Below are positions 23,089 through 32,445 of a DNA stretch of 64,000 bases, in pieces (positions within the stretch are counted from its first letter, which is position 1; each line of letters begins with the position of its first letter). The stretch covers positions 367,145,105 through 367,209,104 of the forward strand of contig CM022297.1 in the NCBI GenBank assembly GCA_011799875.1. The letters are read 5' to 3'. The notes beneath the pieces were generated by a model. It was not told where the DNA came from. It worked only from the letters and a program-made list of their open reading frames with translations, and ran no database searches. A program made the position numbers and the translations under genes. Source of the stretch: Thinopyrum elongatum. Its lineage: Eukaryota; Streptophyta; Magnoliopsida; Poales; Poaceae.

Positions 23089-25377
23089 ACGCATGACTTG
23101 CCGGCGTATGCGCTATTCGTTGGCTGGTGTGTGCATGGAAGGTTCCCGTGCCCCACATGCAAGGGAGCTCTTGAGTTTCGTTAGCTTCAGGCCGGTCGCA
23201 AGTTTTCTTGCTTCGACATGCATAGACAGTTCCTGGATCCTCGCCATAAGTTCAGGAAAGACAAGAAGAACTTCATCAAAGGTAGAGTTGTCAAAAACTC
23301 TGCAGCACCTGCGTTGACAGGCCAAGAGACCCTGGATCAGTTAAACGCTCTCAAGCCAGATCCAGAGCGTCCAGGGTATTTCAAGGTTTATAATTCGAAA
23401 CACGCCTGGACTCACAAGACATGCTTGTGGGATCTGCCTTACTTCAAAGACCTCCTTTGCCCACACAACATCGACGTGATGCACACTAAGAAGAATATCG
23501 CCGAGGCACTTTTTGGTACATTGTTCGGCATAGATGGGAAGTCAAAGGATAATACTAAGGCTAGAATCGATCTAGAGGCGTTATGTCATAGACCGTTACA
23601 AAACATGCAACCACCGAAAGGAAAGCAGAACTGGACAAAGCCAAAGGCATGGTTTAATCTTGGAAGGCCAACTATGAGGGAACTTATCTTGTGGGTGCAA
23701 CAGCAGTTGATGTTCCCCGATGGGTATGCAGCGAATCTAAAGAGGGGAGCGAGTCTTGATGAATTGAAGATATTTGGTCTCAAGAGTCATGATTGGCACA
23801 TATGGATTGAGCGGGTAATGCCGGTGATGTTGCGTGGCTTCATCCCTCAGGATGAATGGCTAGTACTGGCAGAGCTGAGCTATTTCTTCCGTGTTCTTTG
23901 TGCGAAAGAACTATCGCCTGACCTGCTAGAAGAAATGGAAGAGTTGGCGCCAGAGTTGATCTGCAAGTTAGAGAAGATCTTTCCGCCGGGCTTCTTTAAT
24001 CCAATGCAGCACTTGATTTTGCATCTCCCAACCGAGTCAAGATTGGGGGGGCCCGTGCAAAATCGTTGGTGCTATGCAACTGAGAGGATGCAGAAGACGC
24101 TACGAGTAAAATGTAAAAATAAACGTAGAATTGAAGCATCGAAGGCTGAGGCATTCATTACTGAGGAGGCCGCAAACTTCGTGACAGCACACTACGAAGC
24201 CAAAAATCGTCATTTGCATAATCCGAAGCCTCGGTACAATGCTGACGACCCTAAAAAGGGTGGATCCAACCTCAGCCTATTCAAAGGGGATCTCGCACCA
24301 GCCGGTGCTTCTAATTCCTTAACGTTGGATTTCAAAGAATGGCAGATCATTTTGTTGTATATCTTCACCAACCTAACAGAAGTGCGGCCGTACATCGAGT
24401 AAGTTCTCGGTACATTGTTTCACAACTTCTAATTCCTTTGAACTGCTCTTATTCCTGGATAAATTTGATACAGTCGATACGTCGCCAAATTCTCGTATGG
24501 AGCGGTGATCCAAAAGGATTCCGTCGAAGAGTATGAGCTTCTGGCAAAGCATGGAGGCGGCTATCCCGGTTTCATCTCTTGGTTCAAACAAACGGTAATT
24601 TCCATTAGACCATTTCATTTGTTCGTCTAATTTGTGGCTGATGCAACAATCCCTTTCATATTAAACTTGTAGGCTAATTCAGAGTTTATGGACGCCGATT
24701 TGAGACAAGTCGCTAATGGTTTTGACTTTAAGGTCCGTTCATTTGACAAATATGACATCAACGGGTATCGCTTTCGTACCTATGGCAAAGAGCTATCTAT
24801 GGCCGACCGAAAGTCTACAAATTGTTGTGTCTCTACTATCGGCGAAGGAGATACCGAGTATTATGGAAGAGTTGAAGCAATTTATGAACTTCAATTCTAT
24901 GGTGCAAACCCACCAAACGTCGTAGTCTTCAAATGTTATTGGTTCCAGCCGAAGGAGACTAGAAGGACTCATGAACACTTAGGGCTAGTGGAAATCAAAC
25001 AAAGCACCCATTTGGATGTTCCCGATGTCTATATTATGGCTCAACAGGCAACCCAAGTTTTCTATCTACCGTGGGCCTGTCAAAGTGATCCAAATCTCAA
25101 TGGTTGGGATGTCGTTTATGAAGTGCCGCCACGTGTTAGACCACCTCCCCCCAATGAAGAGGATTACGAACCTCACATTAACCCAGACACATATGAAGGA
25201 GAATTCTTCGAAGGAACACGTCTTTCCAAAAAATGTTTCAAGAACCGCTCTACTTCACCCCAGAACATTGAAGTAGACAGCAACAGTGAACCCGACTTCA
25301 CCCCTGAGCCGGAACAAGAAGAGCCTGAACTAGAAGAGGTTACTGCTGCGGATGACCTGTCGATGATCACAAGATGA
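23089..25377 (+). pseudogene. CACTA2 transposase (TNP2-like), C-terminal half
   Basis: Recognisable homology starts at about 23089 (YALFVGWCVHGRFPCPTC), the end of the Transposase_21-type domain, with an in-frame TAG at 23182-23184. From ATG 23218 an intact reading path uses three exons: 23218-24398, 24474-24594 and 24673-25377, with donors GTAAG and GTAAT and acceptors CAG and TAG; phases agree. Motifs are HNIDVMHT(K)KN at the domain end, then a DUF4218-like block (KSHDWHIWIERVMPVMLRG, GGPVQNRWCYATERMQKTLR) and a DUF4216-like C-terminus (YDINGYRFRTYGKE). The protein would bind and cut the transposon ends in the nucleus, but the N-terminal catalytic portion is gone. Confidence 0.82.
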
Positions 25378-25798
25378 AGATGAATGCAATGCGCTTGAAG
25401 ATGGATGCAATGCACCTAAAGCTTAAGAAGATTAGAAAATATGCCATTGATAATGAGTCTTGGTATCATTATGCCGTTGGATCAATTGTTACCTTAGTTG
25501 CGATCTTCATCGCATTTGTTGTGATGAGGGTAAGTTTTCTCTAGTGTTTTGCTTAACAAATGTATACTTAGCTTATTTTCCTCCTAAATGGCATAATTAC
25601 CTAAGTTAGATAAAAATGGCATTTTTACCTACCTTAGTTAGAAGAAGAAGAAGATAAAGAAGAGGAGAGGAGAAAAAGAAAGAGAAGAAAAATTCTTCTT
25701 CTTCTTCTTCTTCTTCTTCTAGCTAGTCTTCTTCTTCTAGTCTTCTTCTTCTTCTTCTAACTTTCTTCTTTCCCAATTTGCAGATTTGCTTTCGATGA
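25374..25798 (+). CDS. Small membrane-helix ORF at the end of the CACTA2 coding region
   Basis: ATG 25374 overlaps the transposase stop (ATGA). The first exon, 25374-25529, encodes Met/Lys-rich sequence and then a hydrophobic helix (AVGSIVTLVAIFIAFVVM). The donor is at 25530, the acceptor at 25781-25783, and a short last exon encodes ICFR and stops at 25798. Hydrophobic tails of this type end the large CACTA ORF in Triticeae as I recall. The separate start may therefore reflect a one-base shift rather than a true second gene. Confidence 0.5.
25637..25770. repeat. Inverted (GAA)n/(TTC)n hairpin in the last intron of CACTA2
   Basis: 'agaagaagaagaag...' at 25637-25690 is followed directly by (TTC)n at 25691-25770. 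This gives a local purine/pyrimidine inverted repeat able to form a long hairpin or triplex. It also complements the purine tract at 22850-23040. Confidence 0.75.
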
Positions 25799-26149
25799 GG
25801 AAGCTTGCGTTGATGGAGTCTACTCTTCTCCTTGTGCTTCCTTTTTGTTTTGATTTTGTAGGATGTACAATGTGAAACTTGCTACCTATATATGTATGTA
25901 TGGATGAAACCATTGTATGCTTGTTGTTGGATATGTTGGCTAGCTATATATGTTGCATATGGACTTTTGATTTGGTATGTATATGTGTTGGATGATCATA
26001 TCCATATGGCAGGGATATGATTTGGTATGTATATGTGTTGTTATGCTTGTTGAAAGTATTCTCAAATGTGTATATATATATATATATCTGTGAAATTCCG
26101 TGAAATTGAATGAATTTAAGAAAAAACAGAAAAAACAGGGACTGTACAG

Positions 26150-26583
26150 GCTCTTTGCCGTCTGCTGGCTGACGGCAAAGAGCTTTGTCGTCTGCCAGCA
26201 GACGGCAAAGCTGCCATGTGGCAGCTACCTGTGCAACCTGGGGTGCACTGGGCTGGCCTATTTGGAAGCTTTGCCGTCTGCTGGCACACGGCAAAGACCT
26301 TTGCATCTTTGCCGTCTGCCAGCAGACCACAAAGCACGCCGTTAACCCCCTAACGGACCTAACCTGCCACGTGTGCCATCCAGGCTCTTTGTCGTCTGCT
26401 AGCGGATGGCAAAGACCATTTCATCTTTGTCATCCGCCAGCAGACGGCAAAGAACCCTTTGCCATAGCTTATTCAACCAGACCTGTTGCCGTCTGCTGGC
26501 TGACGGCAAAGGCATTTGCCGTCCGTAATGCATGCCTTTGCCGTCCGCCATGGCAGATGGCAAAGTGCCTAATTCCTGTAGTG
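26150..26583. repeat. Right subterminal repeat array of CACTA2
   Basis: Repeated CTTTGCCGTCTGCTGGC / GCCAGCAGACGGCAAAG pairs lie near 26155-26210, 26268-26332, 26388-26452 and 26480-26565. The array ends with TIR ...ATTCCTGTAGTG. The spacer word (TGCTGGC) differs from the left array (AGCTAGC), so the two ends have diverged or were homogenised separately. Confidence 0.8.
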
Positions 26584-26586
26584 GTG

Positions 26587-27241
26587 GTCCAAGCACGCCA
26601 TCACCTTTGACTCCATGGACCAGCTCAAGTGCTCAGCCACCGCCGGTGCGCTCCCAATGCTCTGCACACCAACCATCAGCAACGTCCTTGTCACCAAAAC
26701 CCTCATCGATGGCGGCGCGGGGCTCAACGTTCTTTCCATCGAGACGTTTGAGATGCTCCAAGTGCCCTACGACCAGCTTCTGCCTACCAAGCCTTTCTTA
26801 GGGGTGACCGATGGCTCCACCATTCCCATAGGGCAGATTCACCTCCCTGTCACCTTCGGTAAGCGTGACAACTACCACACCGAACTCATCGACTTCGACA
26901 TCGCCCACATCCGCCTCCCGTACAATGCCATCCTCGGGTATCCGTCCCTCGCCAAGTTCATGGCAGCAACTAACCACGGCTACAATGTCCTCAAGATGCC
27001 AGGGAGTGGCGGCATCATCACGGTCGCCTGCGACGAAAGGGATGCAGTGTGCTCCCTCAAGCGCGCCTACCAGGCCGCGGCGGTTGAGAACTCAGATGGC
27101 GAGGGTGCCATCCTACCTCTTGAGACCACCCCCAAGAAGAAGAAGAAGCTCCTCCCAAAGGGCCGTCAGGAGGCTGGGGCACCCGACGGTCATGCCTCGG
27201 GTCCCGCGCCCTCTGCTGGGGCGTCTTTCCCTCTCGCATAG
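26587..27241 (+). pseudogene. Protease region of element E1
   Basis: The frame resumes right after the CACTA2 target duplication. It is the continuation of the frame that ends at 22058, so the CACTA insertion alone separates the two parts. It encodes a gypsy retropepsin: catalytic TKTLIDGGAGLNVLS (DGG in place of the usual D-S/T-G, as in many Tat-type elements), then ILGYPSLAKFMA. The end is Lys- and Pro-rich and stops at 27239-27241. Alone it cannot be expressed as part of a polyprotein. Confidence 0.75.
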
Positions 27242-27267
27242 GGAGGCGCACCTAGCGCCCCCTCAGG

Positions 27268-27792
27268 ATGGGCTTGGGGGCTCTCCTCTGGAGGGCCTCT
27301 GACCTGACCAGCGTGATGAGGGAGGCGTTCGGGCACCACATGGAGGCATGCTTCGACGCGTGCCTCTGTGAGCAAGGCGCAAGGCGTGAGGCGCCAGGCA
27401 CTCAGGAGTTCATCACCAAGGCAATCGAGGAGCTTCAGGAAGCGCGAGCCATGCGTGGCGAGCGTCGCCCCGCACCACCCAGTGCAGCTGCCGCCCCTGA
27501 CACGGGCGGCGAGCTGCGCGTCTGCGTTAACATCCCGGGCCTCAACAGGGCTGCTTCGCAGGACCTCTTCTGGCCATCCCGCGTCGGCCAGAGCGGGGGC
27601 TACCCTTGCAGCTATGTCTGCATGCCGTTCGGCCTGCTGAACATGGCAGCCTCGTACCAGCGCCTCATGCAGGGATCCTTGGTGGCTCACGAGGCCAGGT
27701 GCCAGGCGGTCCTGATGGAGGAGGTGCCAGACCCTCGCGAGCCCCCTGAACCTCCAGAGCCTCCTGGGCCTCAGGAGCCGGTCGGCTCGTGA
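27268..27792 (+). pseudogene. Collapsed reverse transcriptase remnant of E1
   Basis: The open frame of 174 codons from ATG 27268 contains two RT islands in the right order: RVCVNIPGLNRAASQD, resembling the RVCVDFTDLNKACPKD motif, and YVCMPFGLLNMAASYQRLMQ, resembling CYVCMPFGLKNAGATYQRLM. The distance between them is too short and the YVDD catalytic block is absent, so the RT core has been deleted. The C-terminal end is a PEPP-type repeat. Confidence 0.65.
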
Positions 27793-28070
27793 GGAACGAT
27801 CCCTACAGTACGCATCTTCAGCTACTCCAACGCTTCCACAACAATGGTGCCATGTGCTTTTTGGTTTACTCAACTGAGGGCGCCCCTCGGGTTGCATCAT
27901 CCTCAGGCTGCTAGGGCCCGACCCCGCAGCTGTATTGTTTTGCGCATGTATCAGAACTGGGTTCGCCTTCATGAGTTTCCTAAGTATCTCAATTGCCTAT
28001 CCGGTGCTTCATCACTATGATGTCACTGCGCCCTCGCGAACCCGCCCGCGACCGCCTCATGATTATGGAC
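27793..28070 (+). other. E1 3' region, noncoding
   Basis: GC-rich, with no recognisable domain. Open frames on both strands look compositional. Confidence 0.4.
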
Positions 28071-28450
28071 CGGCACGGCGTCTGTGCTCGGGTTCATCCC
28101 TGCAGTGTTGACAAACCCAAGCGACCGAGCTCTGTCCCGCAGGCCAGCTCCCGTGCGCATCACCTTCCGTGGTCCTTGGTGCCTTGTTCTCGCATGAGCT
28201 AATTGCGTGTGGGCAAGTGCGGGCGCACGGCCCTGTTCGTACAACCGCAGTTCGGCGCTTCGCCGCAACGGGAGCCGTGCGCCGACTATTTTTTCGTGGT
28301 ATAGTTGCATGAGAAGACTTGGCACGGCATCTGTGCTCGGGTCCATCCCTGCAGCGTTGATAAAACCAATGGCTGAGCTCTGTCTGGCAGGCCGGCCCCG
28401 TTCACGTCACCTCCTGGGGTCATTGGTGTCCAGCCTTCTCATGCGATAAC
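28071..28450 (+). repeat. Tandem repeat 1 in the E1 3' region (period 250 bp)
   Basis: 'cggcacggcgtctgtgctcg' at 28071 recurs as 'ggcacggcatctgtgctcgg' at 28321, and similarity continues through 'atccctgcag' and 'gagctctgtc'. The second unit is partial (to about 28450). Confidence 0.7.
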
Positions 28451-28671
28451 TTCCGGAGGGGCATTCGGCGCAGGACCCCCCATCGCCCCGCAGGTTTCTT
28501 ACGCGCACCCCGCGCCGCAAAAATCAGGCGCAACCCGCCTTGAGGTAGGGCCTCGTGAGTCCCGCGCTAGCTCACGAGTGCCCAGATACACCTCCTCCAG
28601 TTCTGCCGTGTTAGCCACGCGTACGAACGGGGCTGTACACGCCTCGGAGTCTCCCCCAGCGAGAACTCCCA

Positions 28672-28863
28672 CCCACGCACCAGTGGAAGCCCCATGCTCC
28701 TCGCTGGCGGACGACACGGTTGAGGAGCGACTATGCCCACGCACCAGTGGAAGCCCCATGCTCCGCGCTGGCGGATAACATGGTCGAGGACCGACTATGC
28801 CCACGATAAAGTGGAAGCACCATGCTCCGCGCAGGTGAATAAACAACTGAGGCGCCCTCGCGG
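28672..28863 (+). repeat. Tandem repeat 2 in the E1 3' region (three units of 64 bp)
   Basis: Units start with 'cccacg' at 28672, 28736 and 28800. Each contains 'agtggaagc-ccatgctcc'. The first two units are more alike than the third. Confidence 0.8.
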
Positions 28864-29054
28864 CCGCACCAACCTCAGGATAGCCTCTCGGCTCTATGCC
28901 CGGCAACACCTCACAACTTTCCCCTCGGGAGGATCGCGCAAGGGAGCTGGACACGGGGGCTGTGCTCAGGCCCCGCCTGGCACACGCTACCCTACCAGGT
29001 CCGGGTACCTGGTCTTCTCGCGTTCCCCCCAGGCGAAAGCTGGTGGTCAAAGGT

Positions 29055-29390
29055 ATGAGGGCTGCTCGCATGTCAAGGGGGACCTCCTGAGCATCGCGAC
29101 TCAGGGGCCTCACCAGTCACGTAGCCCCTCGCCCCTTGGTGTCGTCCTGGTGATCCGGACGCCCCAACGGCGGTCGAGGTATGCGTAGGGCTGGGCCTTG
29201 CCGACCCAGAGCGCGAAGTCCTACACCCCGGCGTCCATGTTTCCTTCATGAGGGATGCTCGCACGTCAAAGGGGACCTCCTGAGCATCACGACTCAGGGG
29301 CCTCACTAGTCACATAGCCCCTCGCCCCTTGGTGTCGTCCTGGTGATCCGGACGCCCCAACGGCGGTCGAGGTATGCACGGGGCTAGGCC
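29055..29390 (+). repeat. Tandem repeat 3 in the E1 3' region (period 193 bp)
   Basis: 'atgaggg-tgctcgca-gtca' occurs at 29055 and 29248. The following 'cctcgccccttggtgtcgtc' and 'gccccaacggcggtcgagg' are repeated almost exactly. The PPT-like tract follows directly. Confidence 0.8.
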
Positions 29391-29415
29391 CTGCTCTACT
29401 CAAGACTTGGGGGCT

Positions 29416-30627
29416 ACAGGTAATATGGATGTAAGGGAGATACACCTTCAAATTCGCAGTTTTGAGCAAACCAGGTATCATATTCTTATTGGAGGAATTT
29501 GCAAAGTTTATTTCTTCCAAGCTATTCATAGAAAGGCTTGGAGAGCCAACTCAACGATTGGAAAGTATATTTATATAAGCAAGCACCAAGTCGCCATAAG
29601 ATTGACCCGGCATCAGCAACAATCATGACCCGGTTTTATCAGCTTTTACAACCCGACAGTTTTGGTGATTATAAACTGGCAAAATCTACATCTTCAAGCC
29701 AGCTGAAAATCAGATGACTGGCCTGTTGATCCGGATTGTTCAGAAGAAGTATCTGGATTTTTTGCATTGGCAAAGTTTGAACATATCCGCTAAAGGAGAT
29801 TTGTTATGAAGGAAATGACAGGGACTTAAGGATGATCAGGTGCCGGTTCAGGAAAAACTTTTAACCCGGAGCACAACCTGTCGAATTTGTTTGTGTGTTT
29901 ATTTTGCAGGATGAGTTTAACATGGATAAATCCAAATTAAACTGGGGGCTAATGTCAGGGATATACCCCACGGTGTAACCCGGCTGGATGTATGACCCGA
30001 CCGGACTTGGCATTTCATCGGTAACTCGCCCAAAGGCTGGCGACTCACACAGTGACCTGCCCGGATCTCTCCACTCGCTGATGACCCGGCCGGGCCTGGA
30101 GATTTATTGGTGACCCGACAGGCGGGTCAGAGGAGCAGCAAGACCCGGTGGCCCAGAAGGCGGCTCGTGGGAAGGCCGACTCATATTATGGTGGGCCGGC
30201 TTAAGAGGAAAGGCATGAGGAATATTTTCCTTACAAGGAAGCAAGACCCGGACTTGTATCCGGCTTGTAATAGAGGATAAACTAGTCCTAAATCCTGGTA
30301 GGACTCCACATGTAACCCGCCCCTCCAACTTATATAAGGAGGGACAGGGCACCCTAAGAGGGGGGAGTTTTTTGACAAGTTGAGACAGACAAGTCAATAG
30401 CTCTCGAGATAGAGGTAGCCAAATAGCACCCTTGTAATCGTGAGCACCATGATCAATATCAATGAAGCAGGACGTAGGCTTTTACCTCCAGCGTGAGGGG
30501 CCGAACCTGGGTAAAAAACCTCGCGTTTCTCGTCCCACTCAACCCCTCTCAAGCTACCACATAGATGCGTTGGCCTCACGACTAAGTACTTTTTCACGAG
30601 GACATCTGCCGTGACAATTCCACGATA
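29416..30627 (+). mobile_element. Element E2: 3' end and LTR of a second Tat-like gypsy element
   Basis: The AT-rich 3' internal region (29416-29950) ends with a PPT-like 'taaactgggggct'. The LTR starts TGTCAGGGATATACCCC at 29953 and ends near 'gccgtgacaattccacgata' (30616 to 30627; exact end uncertain). It contains repeated 'gacccgg' words, a 'tatataagga' TATA box near 30331 and the shared Tat-type 'cgaacctgggtaaa'. The junction with E1 at about 29415 joins two similar PPT regions. The element lies inside the 5' LTR of element C. Confidence 0.7.
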
Positions 30628-31233
30628 GTTAGATCGATTGGAAAGAATAGCTTGGAGTTATTTTAGTACGAACTCTAGGATAGATTGATAGGAAAGAAAA
30701 GCTTTGAGGTGGTTTCATACCCTACAAATAATTTCTTCTTATGTTCTCCACTAGATAGGAACTTTGGAGTGATTCTTCATCGCACGTTGAGGGAAGGTTA
30801 TATGATCCAATTATATTAGCATTGTTGAGAGATTGCACTAGCGAAAGTACGGACCCTAGGCCTCATTTTCAAGCATTGCAATACCGTTTGTGCTCCGTTT
30901 TATCAATTGCTACCTTGCTGTTTTTTATTGTTCCTATTACAAAAATCAACATCTACTATCATTACTACACTTGTATCACCATCTCTTCGCCGAACTAGTG
31001 CACCTATACAATTTACCATTGTGTTTGGTGTGTTGGGGACACAAGAGACATTTTATTATTTGGTTGCAGGGTTGTTTGAGAGAGACCATCTTCACCCTAT
31101 GCCTCCCACAGATTGATAAACCTTAGGTCATCCACTTGAGGGGAAATTGCTACTGTCCTACAAAACTCTGTGCTTGGAGGCCCAACACGAGTCTAAAAGA
31201 ATAAAGTTGCGTAGTAGACATCAAGCTCTTTTC

Positions 31234-31250
31234 TAGCGCCGTTGCCGGGG
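31234..31250 (+). other. Primer-binding site of element C
   Basis: TAGCGCCGTTGCCGGGG differs from the tRNA-Asp complement at one base. It lies 10 nt after the LTR end at 31223. Confidence 0.8.
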
Positions 31251-31347
31251 AGGTGAGTGCTTGAAGGTATATCTTTTGATCTTGCAATTGAATCTTTTAG
31301 TTTCTTGTTTTATCACTAGGTTGGTTCATAAAAGAAAACTACAAAAA

Positions 31348-32445
31348 ATGGAATTGAGGTGGCCTCATATTATTCGTCTTTATCATGTCTTTCTTGAAAA
31401 TGATGGATCGGAAAATTTTGCTCAATTGATAGAAGAAGAATTCAATAAAATGTTTGGCATAAAATCTTAGAATGATGAGCATGGTTGCAGTGTTGCTAGC
31501 ATGAATTCTTTGAATATCCATGATGTTAATGATATGCAAAGCCATAAGCTTGGGGATGCTATGTTAGATGAAGATGAAATTTTTTGTCCCCCAAGTTTTG
31601 ATGAGAAAAATTACTATGATGAAAGCATGCCTCCTATTTATGATGATTATCTTGATGAAAGTAGGTTTGGAAGAGTGTGCACTCTAGGTAATAATGAGCG
31701 CACTATTTTGGAGGGTGTTGAATCTTATTCTCATAATTATGAAAGTGGATTTGGAGAGGTCATGACTTTATTTAATGATGATTCCACTATCTTGGAAGAG
31801 GTTTCATTTGATTTTGACAATGAAGTTCCTATTTATTATGATTATTGCGATGACATGTATGCTATAAAGAGTAATGATATCCATGGAACTTGTCATCATG
31901 ATTTTAATGCTCAATATGATTATGCCAATCAAGTATCACATGATAGTTATTTTGTTGAGTTTGCTCCTACTACTATTCATGAGATTAAATTTGCTTATGT
32001 GGATAGTAATAAATTTTTTATGCATGTGGATCATGAAAATAATGCTTTATGTGATAGCTATATTGATGATTTCATTCATGATGCTACTGAAAATTATTAT
32101 GAGGGAGGAACTTATGCTTGTAGGAATTGCAATAATATCAAGTTTCCTCTCTATGTGTTGAAATTTTTGAAGTTTTGCTTGTTTTGCCTTCCTATGCTAG
32201 TTGATTCTTGTTCCCATAATTTGTTTGCTCACAAAATACCTATGCATAGGAAGTGGGTTAGGCTTAAATGTGCTAGTCATATGCTTCATGATACTCTCTT
32301 TGTGTTTCCATTCTTATCTTTTATGCGAGTATCATTGAAATCATCATGCCTAGCTAAAAAGGCATTAAAGAAAAGAGCTTGTTGGGAGACAACCCAACAT
32401 TTACCCCTACTGTTTTTATGTGTTCAGATGATTAATCTACTGTAG
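31348..32445 (+). pseudogene. Acidic ORF of unknown function in element C (one in-frame TAG)
   Basis: A frame opens at ATG 31348 (MELRWPHIIRLYHVF). It meets TAG at 31468-31470 and continues without further stops to 32445; an internal ATG at 31501 would still allow a 314-aa product. The middle is strongly acidic and rich in Asp, Tyr and His. The C-terminal part has a hydrophobic, Phe/Leu/Cys-rich stretch (about 32140-32205), a basic segment (AHKIPMHRKWVRLKC) and a second hydrophobic patch. It resembles neither gag, protease, RT nor integrase, and is unrelated to the ORFs of B and D. The C-terminus is conserved in remnant F (11504-11764). Function unknown; membrane association is a guess. Confidence 0.6.

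Larger units (their letters stand above)
22059..26583 (+). mobile_element. CACTA2: CACTA (En/Spm) transposon with both ends and a 3-bp TSD
   Basis: The left end is CACTACTGGAATCAGG at 22059. The right end is ...CCTAATTCCTGTAGTG at 26583. GTG is duplicated on both sides (22056-22058 and 26584-26586). Subterminal regions at both ends are packed with TTTGCCGTC/GACGGCAAA repeats, many arranged as palindromes. The interior encodes the C-terminal half of the transposase and a small membrane protein, flanked by long purine- and pyrimidine-rich tracts. The N-terminal half of the transposase is missing, so the element is probably non-autonomous. It splits the gag-pro region of E1. Confidence 0.92.
20074..29415 (+). 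mobile_element. Element E1: GC-rich Tat-like gypsy retrotransposon, broken
   Basis: Remaining parts, in order: the end of a 5' LTR (20074-20234), a PBS-like site (20237-20254), gag (20307-21737), protease (26587-27241), a collapsed RT region (27268-27792), a repeat-rich 3' region and a PPT-like 'gacttgggggcta' at about 29404-29416. CACTA2 interrupts it at 22059-26583. The 5' LTR start, the catalytic RT core, RNase H, integrase and 3' LTR are missing. Its base composition is clearly more GC-rich than that of the AT-rich Athila elements around it. Confidence 0.75.

Noticed and set aside
22802..23162. Long minus-strand frames rich in Ser or Phe
   Set aside because: They are the translation of the (GAA)n tract in different frames, with no other protein character.
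28499..29306. Minus-strand frames in the E1 3' region, including a 204-codon one
   Set aside because: They follow the tandem repeats and GC richness. The repeated protein segments are a by-product of the DNA repeats.
28071..29390. CRISPR-like direct repeats
   Set aside because: Units of 64-250 bp without short constant repeats plus unique spacers; this is a plant retrotransposon 3' region.
31865..32161. Ile/Met-rich frame overlapping the acidic ORF of C
   Set aside because: A shifted reading of the Asp/His codons (GAT, CAT) of the main ORF.
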